A DNA stretch of 15,180 bases, taken from Gammaproteobacteria bacterium. Lineage in GTDB: Bacteria; Pseudomonadota; Gammaproteobacteria; Steroidobacterales; Steroidobacteraceae. The position numbers and the translations under genes were made by a program. Below, one piece after another: positions 7,620-14,862 of this stretch. A model generated the notes under the pieces. That model ran no database searches, was not told where the DNA came from, and saw only the letters and a list, made by a program, of their open reading frames with translations. Positions within the stretch are counted from its first letter, which is position 1, and every line of letters begins with the position of its first letter. The DNA lies in NCBI GenBank assembly GCA_030040525.1, contig JASHTN010000204.1, forward strand, positions 1-15,180, given 5' to 3'.

Positions 7620-8668
7620 GGGCCCGCCGCCGCGCCGCCGCGTGCCGCCGCCACGCGCGCGTTGGCGCGCGGCAGCGCTGCTGCGACGTGCTCCTCGAGG
7701 AAGCGGCCGAAGGCGGCGAGCTCGGCGTAGCGCGCGCAGGTGTCGCGCACGTAGTCGAAGGTGCGCGGCAGGTCGCCGAGATAGCCCGGCTTGCCGTCGC
7801 GGTACCAGAGGCGGCAGAAGATCCCGAGCACCTTGACGTGGCGCTGCACGCCGATCAGATCGAACCAGCGCAGGAACTCGGTCTCGCTCGCCGCCGCCGT
7901 CCCGCCGCCGGCGGCGAGCAGCGCGCGGAACTGCGCCACCCAGCCTACGACGCGCGCGCGCGGCCAGCCGATATAACAGTCCTTCAGCAGCGACACCAGA
8001 TCGTAGCCGACCGGCCCGCGCAGCGCGTCCTGAAAATCGACGATCCCGGGGTTGCGTTCGCCCACCAGCAGCAGATTGCGCGAGTGATAGTCGCGGTGCA
8101 CGAACACGGTCGGCTGGGCGAGGGCTTCGCGGATCAGCAACGCGAAGGTGTCCTCGAGCACCCGCCGCTGCGTGTCGGAGGGCTCGAGCGAGAGGTGCCG
8201 CCCGAGAAACCACTCGGGCATCAGCGCCAGCTCAGTGCCGAGCGCCCGGCTGTCGTAGGGCGGCAGCTCGGCTGCCGCCGCGCTGCCCCGCAGCTGGATC
8301 TGCGCCAGCACCGCGAGGGCATCGCCGTACAGGCGGCGCGGATCGGCGCCGGCGCTCAGGCGCTCGAGATACAGCGTGTTGCCGAGGTCCTCGAGCAGCA
8401 GCAGTCCGCGGCCAATGTCGCTCGCGTGCACGTGCGGCACGTGCGCTCCGAGCGACTCGAGCAGCCGCGCGACCTTCAGGTACGGCCGCACATCCTCCCT
8501 CTCCGGCGGTGCATCCATGACGACGTAGCTGCAGTCGGCGCCGAGCGCGCGGAAGTAACGCCGGAAGCTCGCATCGCTCGAGGCGGGCTCGAGTCGCTCT
8601 ACCGCCAGGTGCAGATCTCGCGCCAGCCACTCTCTGATCAGCGCGAGGCGCGCGTCGGTCGCAGACAT
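7616..8668 (-). CDS. amgK: Anomeric MurNAc/GlcNAc kinase AmgK
   Basis: Aminoglycoside-phosphotransferase-fold kinase that phosphorylates the anomeric carbon of N-acetylmuramic acid (and N-acetylglucosamine), giving the substrate of MurU. The 350 residues show the catalytic loop HRDYHSRN (191-198) and the metal-binding Asp211 in IVDFQDA, followed by GPVGYDLVSLLKD. SDASFRRYFR (31-40) is the typical N-terminal block. It is the first gene of the minus-strand run and diverges from lptD, an arrangement also known in Pseudomonas. No clear Shine-Dalgarno precedes the ATG; the complementary strand there reads GGAGG instead. The C-terminal tail after about residue 325 is alanine-rich and little conserved. 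Confidence 0.9.
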   Translation of the reverse strand: MSATDARLALIREWLARDLHLAVERLEPASSDASFRRYFRALGADCSYVVMDAPPEREDVRPYLKVARLLESLGAHVPHVHASDIGRGLLLLEDLGNTLYLERLSAGADPRRLYGDALAVLAQIQLRGSAAAAELPPYDSRALGTELALMPEWFLGRHLSLEPSDTQRRVLEDTFALLIREALAQPTVFVHRDYHSRNLLLVGERNPGIVDFQDALRGPVGYDLVSLLKDCYIGWPRARVVGWVAQFRALLAAGGGTAAASETEFLRWFDLIGVQRHVKVLGIFCRLWYRDGKPGYLGDLPRTFDYVRDTCARYAELAAFGRFLEEHVAAALPRANARVAAARGGAAAGP

Positions 8669-8740
8669 GTGGAGGTTGGGTTTCGGGGCGCGCGCCGCTG
8701 CCGCCCGCGGTCGGGGCGCGCCATTATAATGCCGGCCTTC
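8669..8740. promoter_or_regulatory. Divergent amgK/lptD intergenic region with palindromic ATTATAAT
   Basis: The 72-base gap between two divergent starts holds the octamer ATTATAAT at 8723-8730 in otherwise very GC-rich DNA. It is its own reverse complement, so each strand carries a perfect TATAAT: 8725-8730 toward lptD and 8728-8723 toward amgK. On the amgK side this predicts a leader of about 48 bases. On the lptD side only 10 bases separate it from the ATG at 8741. I see no good -35 hexamer at 16-18 bases on either side, so the promoter call rests on the -10 alone. Confidence 0.5.
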
Positions 8741-11077
8741 ATGGTGCGTTCGAGCCCATCGTGGATTGCCATCGTCGTGCTCGGCAGCATGATGCCAGCC
8801 GCCCGGGCGGCCGGCCCACCCTGTCCGTCACAGAATCCTGCGCCTGCGGCGCCGGGGGGCGCCGCCGCTCAGGCCGTGACGATCCCCGCACCCGGCAGCA
8901 AGCTGACGGCAGCGACGCCCGCCTCGGCGCCGCTCGATATCACCAGCGACGGCGGCGTGATCGATCTCGGCAACGGCCGCATGACCCTCATGGGCAACGT
9001 CGTGGTTCGCCAGGGCGATCGGACACTGCGCGCCGAGCAGGTGCAGGTCGATCGCGCCAACCAGTCGGTCAGGAGCGAAGGCCGTATCGAGTACGACGAC
9101 CCGCTGGTACACGTAACCGGCGCTTCGGGCAGCTACTCCGCGGCGAGCGGCGGCAGCTTCCAGTCGGCGCAGTTCGAGCTGCACCAGCGTAGCGTGCGCG
9201 GCTCGGCGCGGCGCCTCGAGCTGACGCCGCGGGGTGCGGTCCGCCTCGAGGGCGTGACCTTCACGACCTGCCCGGTGCAGATCAATTCGTGGCAGCTCAA
9301 GGCGCGCAGCATCGTGCTCGACACGCACGCGGAGCTCGGCACGGCGCACGATGCCGCGGTGGATTTTCAGGGCGTGCCGCTCATGTACCTGCCGTGGGCG
9401 TCGTTCCCCTTGAGCAGCGAGCGCAAGAGCGGCTTCCTGTTCCCGAGCATCGGCAACACCACGACCAGCGGCGCACAGCTCGCCGTCCCCTACTACTGGA
9501 ACATCGCGCCGAACGCCGACTTCACCTTCCAGCCGGTCGAGTACAGCAAGCGCGGGCCCGATCTCGGAGGCGACCTGCGCTTCCTCACCCCCGACCAGCA
9601 CGGCGAGCTGCAGTGGAATTACCTGCCCGACGACCGGGTGTTCGGCGCCAGCCGCAGCCGCGTGCAGCTGAACGACACGGTGCAGCTGCCGGCCGGCTTC
9701 CGTCTCACCGTGGACGCGCAGAACGTCAGCGATCCGCAGTACTTCCAGGACTTCTCGCAGACCCCGGAGGGTACCAGCACCGCCTTTCTCAACCGCAGCG
9801 CCGACCTGTCCTACCGCGACCCCAACTGGATCGTCGACGCCGAGGCCCAGCAATACCAGACGATCGACGATGTGACGCTGCCGGTGACCGAGCGCCCCTA
9901 CGCGCGGGTGCCGCGGCTCGTCGTCGACAGCGACTACGTCTACGCGGGGCTCCTGCATTACGGCTTCGACTCGGAGGTGGTCGACTTCGAGCACCCGGCG
10001 GGCTCGGTCGGACCCGACGGCTGGCGCACGGACTTCATGCCGCAGCTGTCGCTCGATCTCACCGGCGCCGGCTACTTCCTGCGACCGGCGTTTGCCTGGC
10101 GTGTCACTCAGTACCAGCTCGAGGACACCGCGCCGGGTGAGCCGCGCTCGCCATCACGCAGCCTGCCGGTCAGCAGCCTCGACTCAGGCCTCGTGTTCGA
10201 GCGCGAGACCGGCTCGCGCAACCAGCGCGAGCTGACTCTGGAGCCGCGCATCCTCTATCTCGACGTGCCGTACCGCAACCAGAACGATCTGCCGGTGTTC
10301 GACACTGCGATTCCGGACCTCAACCCGGTGGAGCTGTTCCGCGACAACCGCTATGTGGGTGCCGACCGCGTGAGCGATGCCAACCAGCTGGCGGTCGGGG
10401 TGACCAGCCGCCTGCTCGATGCCCAGAACGGCACACAGTATCTGGCCGCAACCATCGGTCAGGCGTACTACTTCCAGGCCCCGCGGGTCACGCTGCCGGG
10501 AGAGACCCCGATCACCGACAAGCATTCGGACTTCGTCGCGCAGATCACGCTCACCGCCTTCCAGGACTGGAGCTCGGACCTGGGGGTGCAGTGGGACCCG
10601 CAGAACGAGCGCAGCGAGCGCACGCAGCTCGACCTGCAGTACAAGCCCCAGAGCGACGCCGTCATCAACCTCACCTATCGCTACGAGCGCTTCCAGGTGG
10701 TGCCCGAGTTCGTCGAGGGGGTGCAGCAGCCGTGCCTGCTGGCCGGCTGCGATCAGCAGGGCTTCGACCAGGTGGACCTGTCCGCGGCGTGGCCGATCAG
10801 GCAGCGCTGGAGCATCTTCACCCGCGAGGTGTATGACCTGCGCGACAAGGAACAGCTGGAGACGTTCGCCGGCTTCGAGTACCGTGCGTGCTGCTGGCGG
10901 CTGCGGCTCGGGGCGCGGCGCTTCCTGAGCACTTTCGGGGGCACCTTCGACACCGGGATCTGGCTGCAGCTGGAACTCGCGGGGCTGGCCGGTGTCGGAT
11001 CGGCTTCGGATACCTCCCTCACAGAGGAGATCCGCGGCTACACACCCGCGGCGGCCGAGAAAATCGTCGGGCGTTGA
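8741..11077 (+). CDS. lptD: LPS-assembly protein LptD
   Basis: Outer-membrane beta-barrel that inserts lipopolysaccharide into the outer leaflet with LptE. It has 778 residues, close to the E. coli length of 784. The ATG at 8741 gives a good signal peptide (MVRSSPSW, hydrophobic IAIVVLGSMM, then PAARA); an in-frame ATG at 8729 adding four residues is possible. Next come a low-complexity Ala/Pro linker (about 26-64), an LptA-like domain (about 65-185) and the barrel to the end. Four cysteines match the family disulfide set: Cys28, Cys177 and the pair Cys717-Cys718 in YRACCWRL. Two more, Cys665 and Cys670 (CLLAGC), are unusual. No ribosome site is seen. The same frame runs open upstream through amgK on the opposite strand, but that is not part of the gene. 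surA follows after 32 bases. Confidence 0.95.
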   Translation: MVRSSPSWIAIVVLGSMMPAARAAGPPCPSQNPAPAAPGGAAAQAVTIPAPGSKLTAATPASAPLDITSDGGVIDLGNGRMTLMGNVVVRQGDRTLRAEQVQVDRANQSVRSEGRIEYDDPLVHVTGASGSYSAASGGSFQSAQFELHQRSVRGSARRLELTPRGAVRLEGVTFTTCPVQINSWQLKARSIVLDTHAELGTAHDAAVDFQGVPLMYLPWASFPLSSERKSGFLFPSIGNTTTSGAQLAVPYYWNIAPNADFTFQPVEYSKRGPDLGGDLRFLTPDQHGELQWNYLPDDRVFGASRSRVQLNDTVQLPAGFRLTVDAQNVSDPQYFQDFSQTPEGTSTAFLNRSADLSYRDPNWIVDAEAQQYQTIDDVTLPVTERPYARVPRLVVDSDYVYAGLLHYGFDSEVVDFEHPAGSVGPDGWRTDFMPQLSLDLTGAGYFLRPAFAWRVTQYQLEDTAPGEPRSPSRSLPVSSLDSGLVFERETGSRNQRELTLEPRILYLDVPYRNQNDLPVFDTAIPDLNPVELFRDNRYVGADRVSDANQLAVGVTSRLLDAQNGTQYLAATIGQAYYFQAPRVTLPGETPITDKHSDFVAQITLTAFQDWSSDLGVQWDPQNERSERTQLDLQYKPQSDAVINLTYRYERFQVVPEFVEGVQQPCLLAGCDQQGFDQVDLSAAWPIRQRWSIFTREVYDLRDKEQLETFAGFEYRACCWRLRLGARRFLSTFGGTFDTGIWLQLELAGLAGVGSASDTSLTEEIRGYTPAAAEKIVGR

Positions 11078-11094
11078 GATGCGCCCGTCACTTT

Positions 11095-11100
11095 GAGGAA
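11095..11100 (+). promoter_or_regulatory. Ribosome binding site of surA
   Basis: GAGGAA nine bases before the ATG at 11110. It fixes this start over the earlier in-frame codons that overlap the end of lptD. Confidence 0.6.
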
Positions 11101-11109
11101 TCGAACGAC

Positions 11110-12432
11110 ATGCGGCGCAATACTACCCGGTCCCTGAAGGCGCTGGCGCTGTGCGCAGTGGGCCTCGCGATCCACGGACTCGCCACGGCGCAGACCCGCG
11201 AGCTCGACACCAAGGGCGTGCTGCTCGACCGCATCGCGGCGATCGTCAACGACGGCGTGGTGCTCACCAGCGAGCTCGACGCCCAGATCCAGCAGGTGAG
11301 CGAGCGCCTCGAGGCCCAGCGCCTCGAGCTGCCGCCGGAGAACGTGCTGCGGCGGCAGGTGCTCGACCGGCTGGTGCTGCAGCAGATCGAGCTGCAGCGC
11401 GCCGAGCACGCCGGTATCAAGGTCTCCGACGACACGCTCAACGCCGCCCTCGAGGACGTCGCCAAGCGCAACAACCTGACGCTCTCGCAGCTGCCGGATG
11501 CGCTTGGCAGCCAGGGCGTCGACTACGCCGCCTATCGCGACGAGCTGCGCGAGGAGATCACTCTCTCGATGCTGCGCCAGCGCGACGTTCTCGAGCACAT
11601 CAGCGTCACGGCCAAGGAGATCGATCAGTACCTGGAGAAGCAGGCGAAGCTGCCCTCGGCGGAGAACGAGTACAGCGTGTCGCACATCCTGATCGCGGTG
11701 CCGCAGGAGGCCACCACCGAGCAGGTCGAGCAGGCCTCGAAGCGCGCCGCCGACGTCTACCAGCGCGCCACGAGCGGCGAGGATTTCGCCAAGCTCGCCG
11801 TCGCCTACTCCAACAGCCAGACGGCCCTCGAGGGTGGCTCGCTCGGCTGGCGCAAGGGCAGCGAGCTGCCGACCTTCCTCACCGACGTCGTGGCGCAGAT
11901 GAAGCCCGGTCAGGTGAGCCAGCCGCTGCGCACCCCGACCGGCTTCCACGTCATCCGGCTGAATGACGTGCGCAGCTCCACGGCCAAATCCGTGGAGCGG
12001 CAGGTGCACGTGCGCCACATCCTCATGAAGACCACCGAGCTCGCCGACGACGCCACCGTGCGCGGCAAGCTCTCGGCGCTGCGCGATCGGATCCTCCGGG
12101 GCGAGGACTTCGGCGCTCTTGCCGAGACCAACTCCGAGGACCCGGGCTCCGCCCCACAGGGCGGGGATCTCGGCTGGACCGCGCCGACCGATTTCAGCCC
12201 CGAGTTCACCAAGATGATCGAAGGACTCAAGGAGGGCGAGATCAGCGAGCCGTTCAAGACGCAGTTCGGCTGGCACCTTGCCCAGGTGCTCGGCTGGCGC
12301 GACTACGACAACTCGAAGGACCTGCAGCGTCGCAAGGCGTTCGAGGCGATCCGCGCCAGCAAGGCGGACGAGGAAACCGAGCTCTGGCAGCGGCGCCTGC
12401 GCGATGAAGCGTACGTCGACTACAAGTCCTAG
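11110..12432 (+). CDS. surA: Periplasmic chaperone/peptidyl-prolyl isomerase SurA
   Basis: Periplasmic chaperone for outer-membrane proteins, including LptD encoded just upstream. The 440 residues comprise a signal peptide (about 1-27, ending LATA before QT), the SurA N-terminal chaperone domain (about 35-170; LLDRIAAIVNDGVVLTSELD), two parvulin domains (about 187-290, beginning EYSVSHILIA; about 298-400, beginning QVHVRHILMK), and a C-terminal helix that packs on the N-domain in the family. Length is slightly above the E. coli 428. The gene sits 32 bases after lptD, so the two probably share a transcript. The 105-base gap to pdxA contains a large palindrome described separately. Confidence 0.95.
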   Translation: MRRNTTRSLKALALCAVGLAIHGLATAQTRELDTKGVLLDRIAAIVNDGVVLTSELDAQIQQVSERLEAQRLELPPENVLRRQVLDRLVLQQIELQRAEHAGIKVSDDTLNAALEDVAKRNNLTLSQLPDALGSQGVDYAAYRDELREEITLSMLRQRDVLEHISVTAKEIDQYLEKQAKLPSAENEYSVSHILIAVPQEATTEQVEQASKRAADVYQRATSGEDFAKLAVAYSNSQTALEGGSLGWRKGSELPTFLTDVVAQMKPGQVSQPLRTPTGFHVIRLNDVRSSTAKSVERQVHVRHILMKTTELADDATVRGKLSALRDRILRGEDFGALAETNSEDPGSAPQGGDLGWTAPTDFSPEFTKMIEGLKEGEISEPFKTQFGWHLAQVLGWRDYDNSKDLQRRKAFEAIRASKADEETELWQRRLRDEAYVDYKS

Positions 12433-12445
12433 CGCGCACGGGGAG

Positions 12446-12543
12446 CGTCACGAGAGCGCTTTCGCGGCCGTCAAAAACACGGACGTTTTTGCCGGAGCCT
12501 CCAGGGATGGATTTACGGCGTCCCCGAAAGTGCTCTCGTGACG
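12446..12543. repeat. 98-bp imperfect palindrome between surA and pdxA, covering the pdxA start
   Basis: Left arm CGTCACGAGAGCGCTTTCG (12446-12464) and right arm CGAAAGTGCTCTCGTGACG (12525-12543) are inverted repeats with one mismatch in 19, which would be a G-U pair in RNA. Pairing continues inward with gaps: GG/CC at 12466-12467 with 12522-12523, and 12469-12472 with 12517-12520. The centre holds a second hairpin (12472-12491) and the words TCCAGGGATGGA (12499-12510) and TTTACGGCGTCC (12512-12523). From memory, such words recur in intergenic repeats of gammaproteobacteria, so this is probably a small dispersed palindromic element; I could not check copy number. No target-site duplication is evident and no T-run follows, so a simple terminator is less likely. 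The right arm includes the pdxA GTG. Confidence 0.75.
12472..12491 (+). other. Inner hairpin of the surA-pdxA palindrome
   Basis: CAAAAAC pairs with GTTTTTG, a perfect 7-bp stem with loop ACGGAC. It is one of the few AT-rich stretches in the window. It could form within the loop of the larger palindrome, giving a multi-stem RNA. Confidence 0.55.
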
Positions 12544-13554
12544 ATCGCCGCGCGCGCCCTGATTCCGCGAGTGGTGTTGACGTCGGGTGAGCCGGCCGGC
12601 GTCGGCCCGGAGCTCTGTCTCGCGCTTGCCGCGCGCGACTGGCCGTGCGAGCTCGTCTGCCTCGCGGATGCGGCGCTGCTCGCCGAGCGCGCCCGGCAGC
12701 TGGGCCTTGCGGTGGCGCTGCGTCCCTACGGGGGAGCCGGGGATGCCGACCGCCCGCGCACGCGGCACGAGCCGCGCACGCTCCTGGTCGCGCACCTGCC
12801 GCTCGCGGCGCCGAGCGTGCCGGGGCAGCCTGCCGCCGCGAATGCCGCTTACGTGCTCAGCCTTCTCGACCGCGCGCTCGACGGCGCACTCAGCGGTGAG
12901 TTCGATGCCGTCGTCACCGCCCCGGTGCACAAGGCAATCATCAACCTCGCCGGTGTGCCGTTCACCGGACACACCGAGTATTTCGCCGCGCGCACCCACA
13001 CCGCGCGCCCGGTGATGATGCTGACCGCGGGGAAGCTGCGCGTCGCCCTCGCCACCACCCATGTGCCGCTCGCCGCGGTGAGCGGTGCGCTCAGCGTCGC
13101 ATCGCTCACCGACACCGCCGCGGTGCTGACGCGCGCACTCGAGCGGGATTTCGGCATCGCCGCGCCGCGCCTCGCGGTGTGCGGACTCAACCCGCATGCC
13201 GGCGAAGGCGGCCTCCTCGGCGGCGAGGAGCGGGCGGTGATCGCGCCGGCGGTCGAGGCCATGCGGCGTGCCGGCATCGACGCGGCCGGGCCGCTGCCGG
13301 CCGACACCGTGTTCGTGCCGCACGTGCTCGAGCGCTTCGATGCCGTGCTCGCCATGTATCACGACCAGGGCCTGCCGGTGGTCAAGCACGCCGGCTTCGA
13401 TTGCGCGGTCAACGTGACGCTCGGGCTGCCCGTGGTGCGTACCTCCGCCGACCACGGCACTGCGCTCGACCTCGCCGGCACCGGCCGCGCGGACAGCGGC
13501 AGTCTCGCAGCAGCGCTCGCGCTCGCCACCGAGCTGGCCGCGCGCCGGCGCTGA
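12538..13554 (+). CDS. pdxA: 4-hydroxythreonine-4-phosphate dehydrogenase PdxA
   Basis: NAD-dependent cytoplasmic dehydrogenase of the DXP-dependent pyridoxal phosphate pathway. The 338 residues include RVVLTSGEPAGVGPE (11-25), PVHKAIIN (129-136), FTGHTEYF (142-149) and the three metal-binding histidines expected from the E. coli enzyme: His175 (TTHVPL), His220 (LNPHAGEGG) and His275 (MYHDQGLP). The GTG at 12538 is the most upstream plausible start and gives an N-terminus of normal length. It lies inside the right arm of the palindrome, with only GAAAG at 12526-12530 as a weak ribosome site. The nearby ATG at 12507 is in another frame. The stop overlaps the ksgA start (TGATG). Confidence 0.94.
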   Translation: MTIAARALIPRVVLTSGEPAGVGPELCLALAARDWPCELVCLADAALLAERARQLGLAVALRPYGGAGDADRPRTRHEPRTLLVAHLPLAAPSVPGQPAAANAAYVLSLLDRALDGALSGEFDAVVTAPVHKAIINLAGVPFTGHTEYFAARTHTARPVMMLTAGKLRVALATTHVPLAAVSGALSVASLTDTAAVLTRALERDFGIAAPRLAVCGLNPHAGEGGLLGGEERAVIAPAVEAMRRAGIDAAGPLPADTVFVPHVLERFDAVLAMYHDQGLPVVKHAGFDCAVNVTLGLPVVRTSADHGTALDLAGTGRADSGSLAAALALATELAARRR

Positions 13555-14369
13555 TGCGGCGCGCGGCGCCCGCAGGCCCGCCGCCGCGCCGCCGGCGTTT
13601 CGGCCAGCATTTCCTGCACGACCCGGCGGTCATCCGCCGCATCGTCACGGCGCTCCACGCCCGCCCCGGCGATCACCTCGTGGAGATCGGGCCCGGGCGC
13701 GGCGCCCTGACGGGCGAGCTGCTGGCGCTCGAGGGTTGCACGCTGGATGCCATCGAGATCGACCGCGACCTGGTGCGCGAGCTCGAGGCCCGCTTCGAGG
13801 ACCCGCCGCGCCACCGGCTGCACGCGGCGGACGCGCTGCAGTTCGACTTCGCCGCGCTCGCGCGCGCGCGCGGCGGGCCGCTGCGCATCGTGGGCAACCT
13901 GCCCTACAACATCTCGACGCCGCTGCTGTTCCACCTGGCGCAGGCGCTGCCTGCCGTCACCGACATGCACGTTATGTTGCAACGGGAGGTCGCCGCCCGC
14001 ATCGCGGCCGGGCCGGGCGATGCCGGCTACGGCCGGCTCGCGCTCATGCTGGCGCCGCAACTGCGCAGCGAGCGGCTGTTCGACCTCGGACCCGGCGCCT
14101 TCCGGCCGCCGCCGCAGGTCTGGTCCGCCGTAGTGCGGCTGGTCGCGCGGCCGGCGCCGCTGTTCGCCGTGAGCCCGAACTACGCGCGGGTCGTGGCCGC
14201 GGCCTTCAGCCGGCGCCGCAAGACGCTGCGCAACGCGCTCGGCACGCTGCTGACCCGCGAGCAGATCAGCGCCTGCGGGCAGGACCCGGCGGCGCGCCCG
14301 GAGAGCATCACTCCGCAGGGCTTCAACACGCTCGCGCAGGCCCTCGACCGCACGTCCGCGCGAGACTAG
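13554..14369 (+). CDS. ksgA: 16S rRNA dimethyladenosine transferase KsgA/RsmA
   Basis: Cytoplasmic methyltransferase that dimethylates two adjacent adenosines near the 3' end of 16S rRNA during small-subunit maturation. The 271 residues are of normal length. Motifs: FGQHFLHDPAVI (16-27), S-adenosylmethionine site VEIGPGRGALT (43-53), acidic residues after AIEID (66-70), and catalytic NLPYNISTPLLF (115-126). The C-terminal part has AAFSRRRKTLRNAL, typical of the family. The ATG at 13554 overlaps the pdxA stop by one base. The N-terminal dozen residues are Pro/Arg-rich and probably disordered. pdxA-ksgA is a conserved gammaproteobacterial pair. Confidence 0.96.
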   Translation: MRRAAPAGPPPRRRRFGQHFLHDPAVIRRIVTALHARPGDHLVEIGPGRGALTGELLALEGCTLDAIEIDRDLVRELEARFEDPPRHRLHAADALQFDFAALARARGGPLRIVGNLPYNISTPLLFHLAQALPAVTDMHVMLQREVAARIAAGPGDAGYGRLALMLAPQLRSERLFDLGPGAFRPPPQVWSAVVRLVARPAPLFAVSPNYARVVAAAFSRRRKTLRNALGTLLTREQISACGQDPAARPESITPQGFNTLAQALDRTSARD

Positions 14370-14382
14370 GCTAAGTGCAGGC

Positions 14383-14388
14383 GGAGGG
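14383..14388 (+). promoter_or_regulatory. Ribosome binding site of the universal stress protein gene
   Basis: GGAGGG seven bases before the ATG at 14396, the strongest such site in the window. It decides for this ATG over a GTG 21 bases earlier. Confidence 0.7.
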
Positions 14389-14395
14389 GATTCGT

Positions 14396-14833
14396 ATGGC
14401 GATCTACCGTCGCATCCTGCTGGTGGTCGACCTGACCGGGAACAGCCCGGCGCTCGCACGCCGTGCGCAGGCGCTGGCGGAGAGCCTCGGGGCCGAGCTC
14501 GAGCTGCTGCACGTGGTCGAGTTCGTGCCGGTGGAGCCGATGGGCGAGACCCTCATGCCGGCGGTGCAGATCGAGCAGGAGACGCTGCAGCATGCACGCG
14601 CGCGGCTCACGGCGCTGGTCGCGGATCTGGGACTCGCGGGCGTGCCCTGCCACGTCGAGAGCGGCAATGTTAAATCCGAGATCGTGCGCGTGGCGCAGAA
14701 GCGCAAGGCGGACCTCATCGTGCTCGGCAGCCGCGAGCGCCACGGGCTCTCGATCCTCATCAACATGACAGAAGATACGGTGCTGCATGCCGCGCCGTGC
14801 GACGTGCTGGCGCTGCGCATCACGCGGAGCTGA
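14396..14833 (+). CDS. Universal stress protein, UspA family
   Basis: A small cytoplasmic Usp-fold protein of 145 residues. The N-terminal YRRILLVVDLT (4-14), the central VPCHVESGNVKSEIVRVAQKRKADLIVLGSR, and APCDVLAL near the end are family hallmarks. The usual ATP-binding pattern G-x2-G-x9-G-[ST] is not kept: GSRE (111-114) replaces G-x2-G and NMT (123-125) stands where the GS would be, so it is probably a non-ATP-binding UspA-like form. It sits between ksgA and apaG, 26 bases after ksgA, where many gammaproteobacteria have apaG directly. Its role is unknown beyond a general link of the family to stress and growth arrest. Confidence 0.88.
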   Translation: MAIYRRILLVVDLTGNSPALARRAQALAESLGAELELLHVVEFVPVEPMGETLMPAVQIEQETLQHARARLTALVADLGLAGVPCHVESGNVKSEIVRVAQKRKADLIVLGSRERHGLSILINMTEDTVLHAAPCDVLALRITRS

Positions 14834-14846
14834 AACGGATTTCCGG

Positions 14847-14852
14847 TACAAT
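14847..14852 (+). promoter_or_regulatory. Possible -10 element of apaG
   Basis: TACAAT, five of six matches to TATAAT, with 10 bases between it and the apaG ATG. No convincing -35 is seen about 17 bases upstream. The spacing is the same as at lptD. If used, the transcript would have almost no leader. Confidence 0.35.
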
Positions 14853-14862
14853 CGCTCCCGGT

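Noticed and set aside
7688..8740. In-frame upstream extension of lptD across the whole of amgK
   Set aside because: The added sequence has no domain or signal peptide and is antisense to a well-supported kinase gene; a good signal peptide begins at 8741.
12433..12537. Rho-independent terminator after surA
   Set aside because: The long stem is not followed by a T-run; the only T-run (12486-12490) is inside the palindrome. It also continues into the pdxA start, so a repeat or leader structure fits better.
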